Below are positions 26,486-36,402 of a stretch of 64,000 nt of DNA, piece by piece (within the stretch, counting starts at the first letter, position 1; each line of letters begins with the position of its first letter). Below the pieces are notes generated by a model. It did no database searches, was not told the origin of the DNA, and saw only the letters and a list, made by a program, of their open reading frames with translations. The stretch comes from Salegentibacter flavus (GTDB taxonomy: Bacteria; Bacteroidota; Bacteroidia; Flavobacteriales; Flavobacteriaceae), in NCBI RefSeq assembly GCF_900115145.1, contig NZ_FOVL01000002.1, positions 62,001 through 126,000 of the forward strand, read 5' to 3'. The position numbers and the translations under genes are program-made.

Positions 26486-27411
26486 TCTCCATCATCATCC
26501 CCATCTATAATCACGCTGCTTTTTTAAAGCAGCGCCTGGAAAGCATTTTCAATCAAACCTATCAAAATTTTGAGGTGATTTTATTAGATGATACTTCCAC
26601 TGATGGTAGTGTAGCAATTTTAAGGGAATATGCCAATCATCCAAAAGTTTCTCATTTTATAGTGAACGAAAAGAATTCAGGGAGTCCATTTAAGCAGTGG
26701 AAAAGAGGTATGGATCTGGCGAAAGGAGAATATATCTGGATTGCTGAGAGTGATGATTATTGTGAGGTAGAGTTTTTGGAAAAGGTTTTTCAATGCATAG
26801 AAATGTCAGGGAAAAAATTTGGGATAGTTTATACGCAATCAATTGATGTCGATGAAAACGGAAAGCAGCTTTATAACCGTTTATCCTATACTTCAAATTT
26901 TGAACCGAATATTTGGGAGTTTGATTTTACGCTTTCAGGAAAGGAGTTTGTAGCTAAGTATTTGAAGACAAAAAATGTTTTACCAAATGCTAGTGCGGTT
27001 GTATTTAAACGATCACTAGTAAAGGATTCTATTTTTTCGACCAAAATGTTAAATATGAAAATGTGTGGAGATTGGTGGTTTTGGTTTCAGATTGTGCAAA
27101 ATACCAATGTAGGTTTTTTAGCGCAAAATTTAAATTACTTTAGAATTCATAGTTCAGTCACAAGATTTCATAAAAGCACGGATTTAAAGAAACAAAGATT
27201 ATTTGAAGAAAGCCTTATTAGGAAAGAGTTGAGCGAAATGGCTATTTTTCAACAGATGGAGAAAAAGAAAATATATCAATCGTGGTTTGAATTACATGTA
27301 TTTACCGATTTATTAAATCGGAATTTTTATAGGGTGGTGATCGATAAGAGAGATTATCTTAGTTTTGTAATATCTTTCATAAAGAATAAAATAAAAGCTT
27401 TTCCGGTATAA
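26482..27411 (+). CDS. glycosyltransferase family 2
   Basis: 309 residues with an N-terminal GT-A domain. It starts ISIIIPIYNHAAFLKQRLES, has LLDDTSTDGS in the nucleotide-binding loop, and the acidic motif is IAESDDYCE. MCGDWWFWFQIV is the usual acceptor-side segment. It overlaps the upstream gene by ATGA and is followed directly by the next start, so the genes are translationally coupled. Donor unknown. Confidence 0.9.
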   Translation: MISIIIPIYNHAAFLKQRLESIFNQTYQNFEVILLDDTSTDGSVAILREYANHPKVSHFIVNEKNSGSPFKQWKRGMDLAKGEYIWIAESDDYCEVEFLEKVFQCIEMSGKKFGIVYTQSIDVDENGKQLYNRLSYTSNFEPNIWEFDFTLSGKEFVAKYLKTKNVLPNASAVVFKRSLVKDSIFSTKMLNMKMCGDWWFWFQIVQNTNVGFLAQNLNYFRIHSSVTRFHKSTDLKKQRLFEESLIRKELSEMAIFQQMEKKKIYQSWFELHVFTDLLNRNFYRVVIDKRDYLSFVISFIKNKIKAFPV

Positions 27412-28512
27412 ATGACTATTGCCCTAATATCCCCAAATAAAAACGCTTATTCCGAAACCTTTATCCAGGCCCATAAGGAGAGGTTAAATGGAAATATTTT
27501 TTATTATTATAATGGTGAGATACCTACGGAGTTGGAAGGAGGAGTTATAATTAATTCCCGTAGAAAAAGAATTCTTGATATTTTTAAAGGACATTTTAGA
27601 TTAAACCGATTCTCTTTAGCGGAACAAGCGGTAATTACTTCCTTCAAAAATAATAAAATAGATCTGGTCTTCGCTGAATATGGTACTACCGGCCAGGCTC
27701 TTCTTCCTGTTTGTAAAGAGTTGCAAATTCCACTAATAGTTCATTTTCACGGATTCGATGCCTCAAGAAAAGAAGTGCTAAAGGCAAATAATAATTATTG
27801 TGAACTATTTGAGTACGCAAGTTATGTGTTAGTAGTTTCAAACAACATGTACAGTGATCTCCTTAAAATGGGTTGTCCTGAATCTAAACTTATTTATAAT
27901 GTTTATGGTCCACGAGAGGACTTTTTAGAAGTTCTACCTAATTTCAAAAAACAACAATTTATTGCTATTGGGAGGTTCACAGATAAAAAAGCGCCTTATT
28001 ATCTAATTCTCTCCTTTAAAGAAGTGCTTAAAAATTTTCCGGATGCTAAGATGATAATTGCCGGGGATGGGGAGCTATGGAATACCTGCAAGAATCTAAT
28101 ACATTATTACGAGTTGGGTGAGAGTATTTCGATGCCTGGTGTTATTACTAAAGAACAATATATAGAATATTTAAAGGAATCTTTAGCCATGATACAACAT
28201 AGTATTACAGCTGAGGATGGAGATAGTGAAGGTACTCCCGTATCAATTCTTGAAGCTTCAGCTGCAGGTGTACCTGTTATTTCAACCAAACATGCAGGTA
28301 TACCTGATGTAGTAATTGACCGTAAAACGGGTTTATTGGTTGAAGAACACGATGTACAAGAAATGAGTATAAAAATGCAGGAACTTCTTGAAAATAATAC
28401 CCGTGCAAAAGAATTAGGGACAAACGCTAAGAAGAATATTTCTAAAAATTTTTCTTTAGATCGGCATATAAAAGTGCTGAATGATTTGATAGATAAGGCC
28501 CTTAAAGTTTAA
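27412..28512 (+). CDS. glycosyltransferase family 4
   Basis: 366 residues. The N-terminal ISPNKNAYSETFIQAHKERL is typical of colanic-acid-type GT4 enzymes. IVHFHGFDAS precedes the interdomain region. The C-terminal domain has AIGRFTDKKAPYYLI, AGDGELW and EGTPVSILEASAAGVPVIST with both EX7E glutamates. Its start codon abuts the stop of the preceding GT2 gene. Confidence 0.92.
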   Translation: MTIALISPNKNAYSETFIQAHKERLNGNIFYYYNGEIPTELEGGVIINSRRKRILDIFKGHFRLNRFSLAEQAVITSFKNNKIDLVFAEYGTTGQALLPVCKELQIPLIVHFHGFDASRKEVLKANNNYCELFEYASYVLVVSNNMYSDLLKMGCPESKLIYNVYGPREDFLEVLPNFKKQQFIAIGRFTDKKAPYYLILSFKEVLKNFPDAKMIIAGDGELWNTCKNLIHYYELGESISMPGVITKEQYIEYLKESLAMIQHSITAEDGDSEGTPVSILEASAAGVPVISTKHAGIPDVVIDRKTGLLVEEHDVQEMSIKMQELLENNTRAKELGTNAKKNISKNFSLDRHIKVLNDLIDKALKV

Positions 28513-28574
28513 ATCATTTATTCATTCCTCATTCCTTTGAGAAAGATTCTTAAATTGCGCGAAAACCATTTTTA

Positions 28575-29525
28575 ATGAAGCCCTTGGTTTCCATTATTAT
28601 TCCTACATACAATCGTGCACATTATATAGGAGAGACCCTTGAATCAATAATTGCTCAAAAATATCCTAATTGGGAATGTTTAGTAATAGATGATAGTTCT
28701 ACCGATTATACAGAGGAACTAATGGAATTTTATTGTGAGAGAGATAAGCGGTTCCGGTATCACGATAGACCAAAAGATACCCCCAAAGGTGCAAATGCCT
28801 GTAGAAATTATGGTTTTCAATTAAGTAAGGGCCAATATGTGAATTGGTTTGATAGTGATGATCTTATGTCTCCTTATTTCATCCAAAAAAAAGTCTCGTT
28901 TCTTCGGGAAAATGATATTGATTATGTTATTTCCTTTTCAAAAGCATTCAAAGATCACAACGCTGAAGTGATTGACACCCATTTTGGTAACTATTATACT
29001 TTTAACTCTTTTTCGATCTCGAATTTTAACTACGTAAGACAGAAGAATAATTGGCTTACTTATGATTTCATGGGTAGGCGAGAGTTGCTCGAAAAAGTAA
29101 GTTTTAATGAGGAATTACAGGCTTTTCAAGAAAGACATTTCTTTAGCAAACTCACCTCTTACTCTGTTAAGGGTAAGGTGCTTCCGGTCTACCTTACTTA
29201 TGTTAGAATACATTCTGATTCAATTCAAAATAAATTACATCTCGATAAGAGGGAATATTATAAAAGATTACAGGAGTTCTTTCTTATAACCTGGGAGGAT
29301 CTAAAAAACATTGCACCGAAGGAGTCTACAGATTATCTTTTCCACCGAAATTTGAATTTTTCCATGTTTCAAAGAACAAGGTTTAACTCAATTTTTAAAA
29401 TAGGACAGGAGCTCTTAACTCGAAAAAAAAATAAAGCCTTCGTTTATTATTTTCTTTTTCAGTTTTTCTATTATCTTACAGGTAGAGGGTATTACCTAAG
29501 AAAGAATGTTTTAAAAAATTTATGA
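28575..29525 (+). CDS. glycosyltransferase family 2 (tandem pair, first)
   Basis: 316 residues. It starts PLVSIIIPTYNRAHYIGETL, has the VIDDSSTDYTEE loop and the acidic NWFDSDDLM motif. The KGANACRNYGFQLSKG segment is almost the same as KGANSCRNYGFSLSKG in the next gene, marking a tandem duplication that has diverged. A TTCCTCATTCCTTTG-type intergenic stretch of 62 bp precedes it with no recognised signal. Donor unknown. Confidence 0.9.
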   Translation: MKPLVSIIIPTYNRAHYIGETLESIIAQKYPNWECLVIDDSSTDYTEELMEFYCERDKRFRYHDRPKDTPKGANACRNYGFQLSKGQYVNWFDSDDLMSPYFIQKKVSFLRENDIDYVISFSKAFKDHNAEVIDTHFGNYYTFNSFSISNFNYVRQKNNWLTYDFMGRRELLEKVSFNEELQAFQERHFFSKLTSYSVKGKVLPVYLTYVRIHSDSIQNKLHLDKREYYKRLQEFFLITWEDLKNIAPKESTDYLFHRNLNFSMFQRTRFNSIFKIGQELLTRKKNKAFVYYFLFQFFYYLTGRGYYLRKNVLKNL

Positions 29526-30481
29526 TGAAAGGAAAATTGGTCTCTATTATAATTCCAACTTATAACCGGGGACATTTTTTAGTAGAAACTCTCAACAGTA
29601 TTCAGGATCAAACCTACCAAAATTGGGAATGTATTATAATAGATGATCACTCTGAGGATAATACCCAAGATCTATTGATGGATATAGAGGAACAGGACCC
29701 CCGTTTTAGATTCTTTAGACGGCCAAATAATCTGGTTAAAGGAGCTAATTCCTGTAGAAATTATGGGTTTTCTCTAAGTAAAGGATATTATATAAATTGG
29801 TTTGATAGTGATGATATCATGGTACCCGAGCATCTTGAATTGTTGGTTGGAAGATTAGAAGAAGAAAACCTGGATTTTGTAGTTGGTGACTCAGCCAATT
29901 TTATTAATTTGGAAAAGAGTTTTTCAGGTAAACCTTATCAATTTAATCGTTGTGAAGATGAAATAATTAATGCCACTGATTTTGCCCAGCAGAGAATAGG
30001 TTGGATAACTGATGATTTTTTAGGGAGAAGAAATTCATTGAATAATATAAATTTCAATACGAATATTCAGACTGATGGAGATGAATACAATTTTTTTACG
30101 CGATACCTTTTAGAAGGATATAAGGGGAAATTTGTAAATGAGATCTTAAACTATCATAGAATTCATGGTGACACGTTAAGCAACCCTAAACTTTATAATT
30201 CAATCCAAACATATTTTAAAGTTAGTCAAATAAAGTATCTCACTTTTCTTGATATTAAGAATACAGCTGAAAAAGAACTTAAGATATGGTTCCTAAGAGG
30301 GTATATGTTGAATTCTTTTAGGGTTGCCGGGAATAGGAAAATACCATATAAGTTCATTGATTCAATTTTTCATATTTCGAAATATTATTCTTTTAAAAAT
30401 GCTTTGGCTTATTTTGGAAGTATAGTTTGTGCCTTTATATGTAATAGAGGATATTTTCTTTTAAAATATACCAGAAACTAA
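29522..30481 (+). CDS. glycosyltransferase family 2 (tandem pair, second)
   Basis: 319 residues. VSIIIPTYNRGHFLVETLNS begins the GT-A domain, then IIDDHSEDNTQD and NWFDSDDIM. It is paralogous to the upstream gene over the whole N-terminal domain. The start ATGATG overlaps the previous stop, and its own TAA overlaps the next ATG (TAATG), so the three genes are coupled. The C-terminal part ends in an aromatic, basic membrane-proximal stretch also present in the first copy (GRGYYL / NRGYFL). Confidence 0.9.
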   Translation: MMKGKLVSIIIPTYNRGHFLVETLNSIQDQTYQNWECIIIDDHSEDNTQDLLMDIEEQDPRFRFFRRPNNLVKGANSCRNYGFSLSKGYYINWFDSDDIMVPEHLELLVGRLEEENLDFVVGDSANFINLEKSFSGKPYQFNRCEDEIINATDFAQQRIGWITDDFLGRRNSLNNINFNTNIQTDGDEYNFFTRYLLEGYKGKFVNEILNYHRIHGDTLSNPKLYNSIQTYFKVSQIKYLTFLDIKNTAEKELKIWFLRGYMLNSFRVAGNRKIPYKFIDSIFHISKYYSFKNALAYFGSIVCAFICNRGYFLLKYTRN

Positions 30482-31329
30482 TGGACAAGGCTCTATCCAT
30501 AATTATCGCCTGTTATAATGATATCGACGTGCGTAAGGCCGTTGAAGCAGCTTCTTTCCAAACCTATGTATCCAAAGAAATTATTGTTGTAGATGATGGT
30601 TCGAATGAAGCAACCAAAGAAGTAATTGCTTCAGTAAAGGATAAAATTGATATTCTAATTGAACAGAAAAATAGCGGGCAAAGCATTGCAAGAAATAATG
30701 GAATTAAAAAAGCTACCGGAAACTATATTTTAAATTGGGATTCCGATGATTATTTTGAACCCGAATTTTCAGAAAAGGCTATTCCAAAATTTCAGGAAGA
30801 TGAAGCTATTAAAATTGTAACCTGTAAAGCCCGTAGGTTTGATAAGAAGGGAACAATAGATATATTTACCCCCAGGGGAGGGAAACTGGAGGATTTTCTC
30901 TTTAGAAATTCAGCTTTAGGAAGTGCCATGTTTAAAAAAACCGATTGGGAAGCTTGTGGGGGTTATGAAGAAAACTTACCGATCTTAGGCTTTGAGGACT
31001 GGGAATTTTATATTCAGTTGTTAAAATCCGGTGGTTATGCTTATGTGATCCCGGAGATTTTATTTCACTACCAGGTTCGTCCGGACTCTACTACTGCGCA
31101 AATAAAATCACTAAAACAGGAAAAGTACAAGCATATAATTTTAAAGCATCCTGAGATTTATAAAGCTAATTTTGTAGGTTTAATTGATGATTTATTTAAA
31201 CGGATAGAACAAAAGGATAGGGAACAATTAAAGATTTACAAAACCAAAGAGTGGAAAGCCGGCAAATTTCTATTAAGTCCGTTTCGTTTCCTCAAGGTTC
31301 TAAAACAGAATTTAGTGCCGAAAAAATAA
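30481..31329 (+). CDS. glycosyltransferase family 2
   Basis: 282 residues. ALSIIIACYNDIDVRKAVEA begins the domain; VVDDGSNEATKEV and the acidic motif NWDSDDYFEP follow, and the acceptor-side FEDWEFYIQLLKSGG is well conserved. The start shares one base with the TAA of the upstream gene. It is followed by 7 bp and then a methyltransferase gene. Confidence 0.9.
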   Translation: MDKALSIIIACYNDIDVRKAVEAASFQTYVSKEIIVVDDGSNEATKEVIASVKDKIDILIEQKNSGQSIARNNGIKKATGNYILNWDSDDYFEPEFSEKAIPKFQEDEAIKIVTCKARRFDKKGTIDIFTPRGGKLEDFLFRNSALGSAMFKKTDWEACGGYEENLPILGFEDWEFYIQLLKSGGYAYVIPEILFHYQVRPDSTTAQIKSLKQEKYKHIILKHPEIYKANFVGLIDDLFKRIEQKDREQLKIYKTKEWKAGKFLLSPFRFLKVLKQNLVPKK

Positions 31330-31336
31330 GATAAAA

Positions 31337-32137
31337 TTGCACAAAATAAAAGGATCTTTAAAGAGGATTTTACCGGCATCTAAGATAAATACTCTTCGGA
31401 AATATAAATACGGCATAGCGGGGTGGACCGCGAGAAACGATCTTACTAAACTCGCAATCATCTTTAAATCTGACAAGTGGGGAAAACATTTTTATACTCC
31501 ACATTATCAACATCATTTTAAAGATTTCAAACAGAAAAGGATTAATCTTTTAGAAATTGGAGTTGGAGGGAATAAGTCTAAAACTTATGGAGGAGCCTCT
31601 TTAAGAATGTGGAAGCACTATTTTAGAAAAGGGAACATCTATGGTGTGGATATTTATGATAAATCGGCCCTTCAGGAAAAGAGAATCAAGATCTTCCAGG
31701 GAAATCAGGCAGATGATAAGTTTTTAATTGATTTGGGAAAGAAAGTTGGTCCTTTTGACATAATTATAGACGATGGAAGTCATCTCAATGACCATATAAT
31801 TTCTTCTTTTCTTAATCTTTTTCCTTATTTAAATAAAGGCGGTGTTTACGTAGTAGAGGATATTCAAACCTCTTATTGGGAATTTTTTGGTGGAAGCAGT
31901 AAAGATTTAAATAAACGAGGGACGGCGATGAATTTTTTTAAAAGTCTCGCTGATGGTATTAACCATTCAGAATATATTCTTAAAGACTATCAACCTTCCT
32001 ATTTAGATCTAAATATTGTTTCATTACACTTTTATCATAATCTGGTTTTTGTATACAAGGGAGAAAATACTGAGCTTTCTAGCTTTATAGAAAATAACCA
32101 GATACCAGAAAATTATGACTCTAATAAAGAAAGATAA
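31337..32137 (+). CDS. class I SAM-dependent methyltransferase, macrocin/mycinamicin O-methyltransferase-like
   Basis: 266 residues. The order of motifs is that of sugar O-methyltransferases such as MycE and TylF relatives: SDKWGKHFYTPHYQHHF, LLEIGVGGNKS for SAM binding, GGASLRMWKHYF, IYGVDIYDKS, IFQGNQADD, IIDDGSHLNDH (metal-binding region) and GGVYVVEDIQTSYW. It is therefore likely to methylate a hydroxyl of a sugar in the glycan. The start is TTG at 31337. Its 3' end overlaps the next gene by 23 bp. Confidence 0.85.
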   Translation: MHKIKGSLKRILPASKINTLRKYKYGIAGWTARNDLTKLAIIFKSDKWGKHFYTPHYQHHFKDFKQKRINLLEIGVGGNKSKTYGGASLRMWKHYFRKGNIYGVDIYDKSALQEKRIKIFQGNQADDKFLIDLGKKVGPFDIIIDDGSHLNDHIISSFLNLFPYLNKGGVYVVEDIQTSYWEFFGGSSKDLNKRGTAMNFFKSLADGINHSEYILKDYQPSYLDLNIVSLHFYHNLVFVYKGENTELSSFIENNQIPENYDSNKER

Positions 32138-32927
32138 GATTGGGTTAATAACCACTGTGTCTAACTGGGATTTATATAAAAAAACCCGGCCTTATTTCCC
32201 TGAAGGAATAAAACATTTTACTATTGATGGTACTCAGGGTTTCTACGGGATAAAAAGCATCGCCTTTTTTTTAAAAAGCTTACGTAAATATGGTTTGGAT
32301 TGGTTAATTATGGCAGATGAAGATGTTATTTTTAACAAACCGAATCACGTATTTGATCTAATCGCTTATCTGGAAGCTAATGATTTCACGGTTTGTGGAA
32401 TGCGGGATGGAGGAACATTACATTGGCGCAATAAGAATCCGCACATGATAAATCATTTTTTTGCTGTTTTAAATTTAAGAGAAATTTACAGTATTTATAA
32501 CGAGAAAGAAATGATGAGTAATCAGTACATTAATAAGACCGATTTCTGCGACTTATCGGATGATCTAAGATTTAAAAATTATGATCCGGATTCACTCTTT
32601 GAACCCTATTACCGTTTTTATTTATGGCTATTGAGAAAAGGGAAAAAAATAAAATATCTCGATGCTATTAATCCAATAAAGAATGATTACGCTACCACCT
32701 TGTTATACGATCACAGAGGGGAAGAATTATTATACCATACCTGGTATGCGCGGTTTTATGGAAAGGACCCAGATCACACCAAAAGAATTGATGGAGTGAT
32801 ATCAAATTTTAAACCTTATGATGAAAGTCCATCGATGTCGTCACCAATTCTTCTGGAGAATGCATGGTATTCTTTTAAATATAGATTATATAAATTTTCA
32901 AGAAAACTAAAAAGAAAGATAAGTTGA
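32115..32927 (+). CDS. putative glycosyltransferase (DxD protein), unassigned family
   Basis: 270 residues. It has a GT-A-like sketch: an N-terminal KIGLITTVSNWDLYKKTRPY strand-helix, then WLIMADEDVIFNKPNHVFD with an acidic DED motif where a metal-binding DxD would be, and a basic C-terminal tail (FKYRLYKFSRKLKRK). I do not recognise a named family. Its place between a sugar methyltransferase and a GT2 gene, overlapping both, supports a sugar-transfer role in the same pathway. Confidence 0.65.
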   Translation: MTLIKKDKIGLITTVSNWDLYKKTRPYFPEGIKHFTIDGTQGFYGIKSIAFFLKSLRKYGLDWLIMADEDVIFNKPNHVFDLIAYLEANDFTVCGMRDGGTLHWRNKNPHMINHFFAVLNLREIYSIYNEKEMMSNQYINKTDFCDLSDDLRFKNYDPDSLFEPYYRFYLWLLRKGKKIKYLDAINPIKNDYATTLLYDHRGEELLYHTWYARFYGKDPDHTKRIDGVISNFKPYDESPSMSSPILLENAWYSFKYRLYKFSRKLKRKIS

Positions 32928-33868
32928 GCGGCAATAAGAAGCATATAGACATTAGTATTATAATTGCGACTTATAACCGGGCTCATTTAATTACGGAAAG
33001 CCTGGCGACCATCCAAAACCAAACTTATAGGAATTGGGAGTGCCTGATAATTGATGATGGCAGTAGCGACGGGACGGCCGTAGTGGTGGATGAATTTATA
33101 AATGAAGATTCACGTTTTAGTTACCATAAAAGAAAAGAGAAATATAAAAAAGGGCTTCCCGGATGCAGAAATCAAGGGCTTGATCTTGCCCAGGGAGCAC
33201 ACGTGATTTTCTTTGATGATGATGATATTGTACACCCAGAGAACCTTCAATACTGTATTGATCTAAAAAAAGAGAAACATTGCTCTTTTATAAGGTATGA
33301 TAAGAAGCCCTTTAAAGATTCAAAAGAAATAAAGTTTAAAAGCATAAAGGATTCCCATGTAACGCAGTTTGGAATTGGGGATTTAAATGATATGGTTACC
33401 GGTAAGATTCCTTTTGCCTCATGCTGTGTAATGTGGGATAGGCGTTGTTTTGCAAAAGAACGATTCAATGAGGATCTGATGTATGCCGAGGAATGGGAAT
33501 GTTATAGTCGAATACTTTCCCAGGGTTTTAAAGGCATTACTACAGATGCAGTTTTATATTTTAACCGGAAACACGCGAATTCAAATACCGGGCATTTTCA
33601 AAATAAAGACCCCGAAAAAATAAAATCCAAGATTAAAGCTTCGGAGTTAATTATTGAAAATTTAGCTTCCAAAAACCTGTTTTCTTCTGCTCTTAAAAAT
33701 TATTTTATCAGGTTAGGTTTTCAGCTGAACTCTAAAAGAATAATTGAAAAGGCTCTGCGGTACTCCGAGGCCGGTCTTCTGGAAAGGATGAAATATAAAT
33801 TTGGTTATTTTGCCTATCCTGTTTTACGACCTCTATTTATTTTAAAGGGGAAGTTGCTTATTCATTAA
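32924..33868 (+). CDS. glycosyltransferase family 2
   Basis: 314 residues. ISIIIATYNRAHLITESLAT begins the GT-A domain, with LIIDDGSSDGTA and the acidic FFDDDDIVHPEN motif; YAEEWECYSRILSQG is the acceptor-side segment. The start is TTG within a TTGA overlap with the previous stop. Its 3' end overlaps the convergent wecB gene by 27 bp, so this ends the 17.3-33.9 kb plus-strand cluster. Confidence 0.9.
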   Translation: MSGNKKHIDISIIIATYNRAHLITESLATIQNQTYRNWECLIIDDGSSDGTAVVVDEFINEDSRFSYHKRKEKYKKGLPGCRNQGLDLAQGAHVIFFDDDDIVHPENLQYCIDLKKEKHCSFIRYDKKPFKDSKEIKFKSIKDSHVTQFGIGDLNDMVTGKIPFASCCVMWDRRCFAKERFNEDLMYAEEWECYSRILSQGFKGITTDAVLYFNRKHANSNTGHFQNKDPEKIKSKIKASELIIENLASKNLFSSALKNYFIRLGFQLNSKRIIEKALRYSEAGLLERMKYKFGYFAYPVLRPLFILKGKLLIH

Positions 33869-34930
33869 GATATCTACAATTCTTTCCCCTGCTTTTCCAT
33901 CCCATAGTTCGGGAATACAACCTCTTTTCCAGTCGCCGGAAAGAAGTTTTTCTAAAGCAGAACGCAGTTGCTGCCTATTGGTGCCAACTATTTCGTTTGT
34001 TCCCAAACTTACCGTTTCAGGTCTTTCTGTATTATCTCTTAAAGTAAGGCAGGGAATTCCTAAAACCGTGGTTTCTTCAGTAATCCCCCCGGAGTCGGTG
34101 AGTACTGCTTTAGCGTGCTGTACCAGATAATTGAATTCCAGATAACCCAAGGCATCGATAAGATAAAGCCTGTCTCCGGGAAGCTCTAAAGTTTCTATAG
34201 TCTTTCTGGTTCTGGGGTGTACCGGAAATATTACCGGTATTCCCTTTGAATGCCTAAGGATCTCCTTTAAAGTTTGCTCCAGCTTTTTTGTTTCATCTAC
34301 GTTTGCCGGACGGTGCAAAGTTAAAACCAGGTATTTTTTTTCCTGAAGCTTTAAACGATCCCAAACAAGAGGTTTCCGGAATTTAGGTTTAAATCTCAAT
34401 AAGGTATCGATCATTGTATTTCCAACAAAGAATACCTGTTCCTCCGCTTTGCCGCTTTTAATAAGGTTTTCAGAAGCCTGGGGAGTGGTTGTGAAAAAAT
34501 AATCAGCTATACTGTCGATAAGCACCCGATTGACCTCTTCCGGCATGGACCAGTCATAGGAGCGCAGACCGGCTTCCACATGAGCAATTTTAATTCCCAT
34601 TTTCTTTGCGGTTATGGCGCAGGCCATGCTGGAAGTAACATCGCCCACTACAAGGCATAAATTCGGTTTTTCCTTGAGTAAAAATTTTTCATAAGCCAGC
34701 ATAATCGCCGCAGTTTGTTCTGCCTGGCTCCCGCTACCGACTCCGAGGTTGAAGTGTGGTGCAGGTAATTCTAAATCTTTGAAAAAATTCCCGCTTAAGC
34801 TGTCGTCGTAATGCTGACCCGTATGGATGAATCGATAGGTGATTTCTTGGCTATAGTTTTCCATAGCGTGAATAATAGCCGCGATTTTCACGAAATTTGG
34901 ACGGGTCCCGGCGATGAGGTCAAGTTGCAT
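33842..34930 (-). CDS. wecB: UDP-N-acetylglucosamine 2-epimerase (non-hydrolysing)
   Basis: About 362 residues. This epimerase interconverts UDP-GlcNAc and UDP-ManNAc. Marks are AGTRPNFVKIAAII at the start, HTGQHYD, VVGDVTSSMACA, HVEAGLRSYDWSMPEEVNR, LTLHRPANVD and TDSGGITEETTVLGIPCLTLR. The frame is open to 35050, but those 40 extra codons come from a repeat-like stretch (a degenerate CGGTGGTAATCGGGATTG hairpin), so ATG at 34930, which gives the canonical start, is used. No wecC is seen, so UDP-ManNAc may be used as such, or the dehydrogenase lies elsewhere. It stands alone on the minus strand, convergent with the upstream cluster. Confidence 0.92.
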   Translation of the reverse strand: MQLDLIAGTRPNFVKIAAIIHAMENYSQEITYRFIHTGQHYDDSLSGNFFKDLELPAPHFNLGVGSGSQAEQTAAIMLAYEKFLLKEKPNLCLVVGDVTSSMACAITAKKMGIKIAHVEAGLRSYDWSMPEEVNRVLIDSIADYFFTTTPQASENLIKSGKAEEQVFFVGNTMIDTLLRFKPKFRKPLVWDRLKLQEKKYLVLTLHRPANVDETKKLEQTLKEILRHSKGIPVIFPVHPRTRKTIETLELPGDRLYLIDALGYLEFNYLVQHAKAVLTDSGGITEETTVLGIPCLTLRDNTERPETVSLGTNEIVGTNRQQLRSALEKLLSGDWKRGCIPELWDGKAGERIVDILMNKQLPL

Positions 34931-35106
34931 AGGGCTAAGATAATAAAGTAGGAATAGAACTTTATTTTTACTCACATAATTTTCGTTGATATCGCGTAAT
35001 TCCGGTGGTAATCGGGATTGTATTGAGAGGTGCTTTTGTAAACTATCCATTTTTAATCGCTACCGTTATGGAAAACCTAACCGGTCTCAAGTAAAGATGT
35101 TGCAAA

Positions 35107-36402
35107 TTGCGTTTAGAAATAATAGCTTTACCGCAAAGCCCGGCTAATTTGGAAAACAATTCGATTAAAAGAATACTTGTGGTTGCTGAATCTATAGATG
35201 TAGAGGATAGTAGCGGGACCAAGGGCAGGGTCGCCCTTATCAAAAACCTTCATAAAGCGGGCTTTGAGCTACAGGTATATCATTACACCCGAAATGATAT
35301 TGACCTTCCCGGAATACCTTGTTTTCACATCAAAGAAAACCGGAGAAGCTTTCTTTTCTTTTTAAGCCGACTGGAAAGATATATAAGATACTGGTTAAAA
35401 ATTAACCCTAATAAACTTATTGAAAACCTGTTCGGATTTTCATTTACTTTATTCAATGACCGCAACTCTATTGTAGCCGGTTTAAAAAAAGTAAGGGGTT
35501 TTGAGCCCGACCTGGTTCTCACCCTTAGCAAGGGAGCGAGTTTCCGTCCCCATCATGCTCTTTTAAAGCTTCCGAAATGGCATTCCAAGTGGATGGCCTA
35601 TATTCATGATCCTTATCCCATGCATTCTTATCCCAGGCCTTATGATTGGGTGGAGCCGGGACATCAGCAAAAAAGAAAGTTTTTCTTAAGGGTTGCTGCA
35701 AAAGCCAGATATGCGGCTTATCCTAGTATATTACTGGCAGAATGGATGCAAAGCTATTACGGTGAACTTAAAGGGAAAACTGTGATAATCCCTCATCAAA
35801 TAGATGAAGATGAGATGGAATTGCCTGCTTTACCAAATTTCTTTAAAAAAGAAGCTTTTACAATTGTCCACGCCGGTGCTTTGATGGGGGCCAGGAATCC
35901 AATGGGTTTAATAAGGGCGTTTAAAAAGTTTCTGAAAGAGATGCCTGAAGCGATACCAGAAAGCCAACTCATCTTTTTAGGCGCAAAATCAGGATATACC
36001 CGGGAATTTGAAGAAATAAAAAAGGAAATACCTCAGTTTTATAGCAGTGATGATTATTTGCCTTTTAAGCAAGTACAAGCCATCCAGAAAAATGCAGCAG
36101 TGAATGTGATCCTGGAAGCCAAAGGACCAATAAGTCCTTTTCTTCCGGGAAAATTTCCACATTGTATCGATGCAGAAAAGCCCATCTTACTCTTAGGGCC
36201 TTACTATAGTGAGAGCCGTAGGCTTTTGGGAGAAGATTATCCCTGGTGGAGCGAGATTAATGATGAAGAAAAGATCTTTATGATTATTAAGGAACTGTAT
36301 CATAATTGGAAATCAAATCAGAATCAACTGGATTATAATTATAGCGAACTTAAAACTTATCTTTCAGTAGAGTACTTAGAGAGTCAATTTTCAGTACTAT
36401 AA
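35107..36402 (+). CDS. glycosyltransferase family 4-like
   Basis: 431 residues from TTG at 35107. The true start may be the TTG some 15 codons downstream, near ENNSIKRILVVAES, where homology is likely to begin. The N-terminal domain has DSSGTKGRVALIKNLHKAGF; the C-terminal domain has VHAGALMGARNPMGLIRAFKKF and KFPHCIDAEKPILLLGP. The EX7E pair is not obvious. It is divergent from wecB across about 175 bp, and its stop abuts the next gene, beginning the operon 35.1-39.3 kb. Confidence 0.78.
   Translation: MRLEIIALPQSPANLENNSIKRILVVAESIDVEDSSGTKGRVALIKNLHKAGFELQVYHYTRNDIDLPGIPCFHIKENRRSFLFFLSRLERYIRYWLKINPNKLIENLFGFSFTLFNDRNSIVAGLKKVRGFEPDLVLTLSKGASFRPHHALLKLPKWHSKWMAYIHDPYPMHSYPRPYDWVEPGHQQKRKFFLRVAAKARYAAYPSILLAEWMQSYYGELKGKTVIIPHQIDEDEMELPALPNFFKKEAFTIVHAGALMGARNPMGLIRAFKKFLKEMPEAIPESQLIFLGAKSGYTREFEEIKKEIPQFYSSDDYLPFKQVQAIQKNAAVNVILEAKGPISPFLPGKFPHCIDAEKPILLLGPYYSESRRLLGEDYPWWSEINDEEKIFMIIKELYHNWKSNQNQLDYNYSELKTYLSVEYLESQFSVL

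Noticed and set aside
34931-35050. 40-codon N-terminal extension of wecB
   Set aside because: It derives from repeat-like DNA, and the family start MQLDLIAGTRPN is at 34930.
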